In this document: piece by piece, positions 5,182 through 6,067 of the stretch
Layout: each line of letters begins with the position of its first letter
Position numbering within the stretch: position 1 is the stretch's first letter
NCBI GenBank assembly: GCA_016791465.1
Contig: JAEUWE010000336.1
Location: 1-6,067 of the forward strand
Source: Pseudobdellovibrionaceae bacterium
Lineage (GTDB): Bacteria; Bdellovibrionota; Bdellovibrionia; Bdellovibrionales; JAMPXM01
Reading direction: 5' to 3'
DNA: 6,067 nt
Translations under genes and position numbers: made by a program
The notes under the pieces: model-generated
Database searches by the model: none
Seen by the model: only the letters and a program-made list of their open reading frames with translations
What the model was told of the DNA's origin: nothing

Positions 5182-6067
5182 ATGCGCAAAGCGACCATTT
5201 CATCTATCGCCTTCGTTTCACTCGCGGCACTTTTATTTTTCACACACGTTCTCGGTATCGAGACGGCCAATGCCCGCCCGCTCCCACCATTTGAATCGGC
5301 AACCGTCTCCACACCTGGAGCGGCCGCCGGAACGGCTGCCAACACCGAGATTCGGCCTAATATGCCCAAGACGGCCAAACGTATTTATGCCAAGCCTCTC
5401 GATCTCACCGTGGTCCAGCAGGATCTCGTCTGCGGTGTGACGCGCGACCAAGAGCGGAAGATGATCTGTATCGGCGACACTGTCACCGGCACCATCGTCG
5501 AACCGATCGGCCAAGTGACTGAACTCTTCGGAAATCGCATAGGAACTTGTGCGCGCGATGAATCAGGCCTTCACTGCTGGAGGAACTCGGCAAAATTTGA
5601 AAAACCGATTGAAGAGATCGCCGGCCAAGCCGCAGGCCAGAGTATTCGGTTTACCTATACCCGCTTCTGCGTTGCACAGGCCGATCACACGATACTCTGC
5701 CATAATGCCGAACAAGAGCGTTGGTCCACAGAGGCGGGGCGCTACATCAAAGTCATTTCTCCGCCGGAGACGTTCGGCCCGTTTAATGCGCTGAAAGATT
5801 TTGAAGTGAACGACCGCGAGCTCTGTGTGATTGATGGCAACAACACCAGCTGTCGCTTTTTCGCCGATATCGATGTGTCCGAACGCAACAGTTCGGCCGT
5901 CATTCCCCAGCGCCAGCTTCAGAATCCAAGAGAGCTGACAATCGAGTACGGAATATTCTGTATTGCCGACGACCTTGGCGTCGTTTGCACGAAGGGACTT
6001 GAAAGCTCGTCTGCAAAAGAAATTGAGCTTGGTTCCGATTGGATTGGCGCTTCGGACCTTTCCGCTA
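5182..6067 (+). CDS. Exported cysteine-pair repeat protein, RCC1-like or beta-propeller-like (3' partial)
   Basis: The frame is open from ATG 5182 to the window edge, giving 295 residues without a stop. AAGGGGAG sits 3 nt before the ATG. Residues 1-31 are a signal peptide (MRKATISS, hydrophobic core, ANA cleavage site), so the product is exported. A low-complexity Ala/Thr/Pro linker follows to about residue 60. From about residue 82 there are five units, each with a cysteine pair: C84/C96, C123/C132, C163/C173, C215/C224 and C260/C269. First cysteines are 39, 40, 52 and 45 residues apart. All ten cysteines of the visible protein are in these pairs. The unit pattern is roughly aromatic/hydrophobic-C-(V/A/I)-x-D/G turn-hydrophobic-x-C, recalling the CALxxxGxVxCWG motif of bacterial RCC1-type repeats; GLHCW in unit two is closest. 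Each pair probably makes a disulfide across a beta hairpin in the periplasm or outside. Function is unknown; more repeats probably lie beyond the window. Confidence 0.8.
   Translation, partial: MRKATISSIAFVSLAALLFFTHVLGIETANARPLPPFESATVSTPGAAAGTAANTEIRPNMPKTAKRIYAKPLDLTVVQQDLVCGVTRDQERKMICIGDTVTGTIVEPIGQVTELFGNRIGTCARDESGLHCWRNSAKFEKPIEEIAGQAAGQSIRFTYTRFCVAQADHTILCHNAEQERWSTEAGRYIKVISPPETFGPFNALKDFEVNDRELCVIDGNNTSCRFFADIDVSERNSSAVIPQRQLQNPRELTIEYGIFCIADDLGVVCTKGLESSSAKEIELGSDWIGASDLSA

Noticed and set aside
5108..5440. 110-codon plus-strand open frame starting ahead of the cysteine-pair gene
   Set aside because: It runs in another frame over the signal peptide region of the 5182 gene, lacks a ribosome binding site, and contains the promoter of that gene.

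Overview
The window is about 6.1 kb of gene-dense bacterial DNA with moderate-to-high GC. It carries six protein-coding genes and no RNA genes, insertion sequences or CRISPR arrays that I can see. The gene set fits a Gram-negative of the Bdellovibrionota/Oligoflexia type: a Sua5-type tRNA-modification enzyme, an unusual histidine-kinase-like protein facing an OmpR-type regulator, an M23 peptidase, and two secreted proteins built of small beta repeats. That placement rests on resemblance of the secreted proteins to remembered families, so it is only moderately confident.

Layout from left to right. (1) Bases 3-881, plus strand: the 3' part of a Sua5/YrdC L-threonylcarbamoyladenylate synthase, cut by the window edge. 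(2) Bases 826-2142, minus strand: a six-helix membrane protein with a degenerate histidine-kinase ATPase domain. Its 3' end overlaps the end of sua5 by 56 bp. (3) Bases 2143-2460: a divergent intergenic region. (4) Bases 2461-3324, plus strand: a receiver plus winged-helix response regulator. (5) Bases 3313-3990, minus strand: an M23-family metallopeptidase with no visible signal peptide, overlapping the regulator tail to tail by 12 bp. (6) Bases 4041-4892, minus strand: a secreted protein with a short collagen-like segment and two related beta-rich domains. It lies 50 bp upstream of the peptidase gene and is probably cotranscribed with it. (7) Bases 4893-5181: a divergent promoter region with a 19-bp palindrome and several promoter-like sequences. 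(8) Bases 5182-6067, plus strand: the 5' part of a secreted protein with at least five repeats, each holding a cysteine pair. It is open at the window end.

How the genes may work together: the kinase-like protein and the response regulator are divergent neighbours and could form a signalling pair. However, the kinase-like protein lacks a phosphorylatable histidine and the Mg-binding asparagine of the N-box, so it may be a non-catalytic sensor. The collagen-like/beta-domain protein and the cysteine-pair protein are both predicted to be exported and share a divergent control region, which suggests envelope or surface roles. The sua5 gene is housekeeping and probably unrelated to the rest. Nothing here is clearly a new defence or mobile system. 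The most distinctive items are the degenerate kinase, the collagen-like two-domain exported protein and the cysteine-pair repeat protein.
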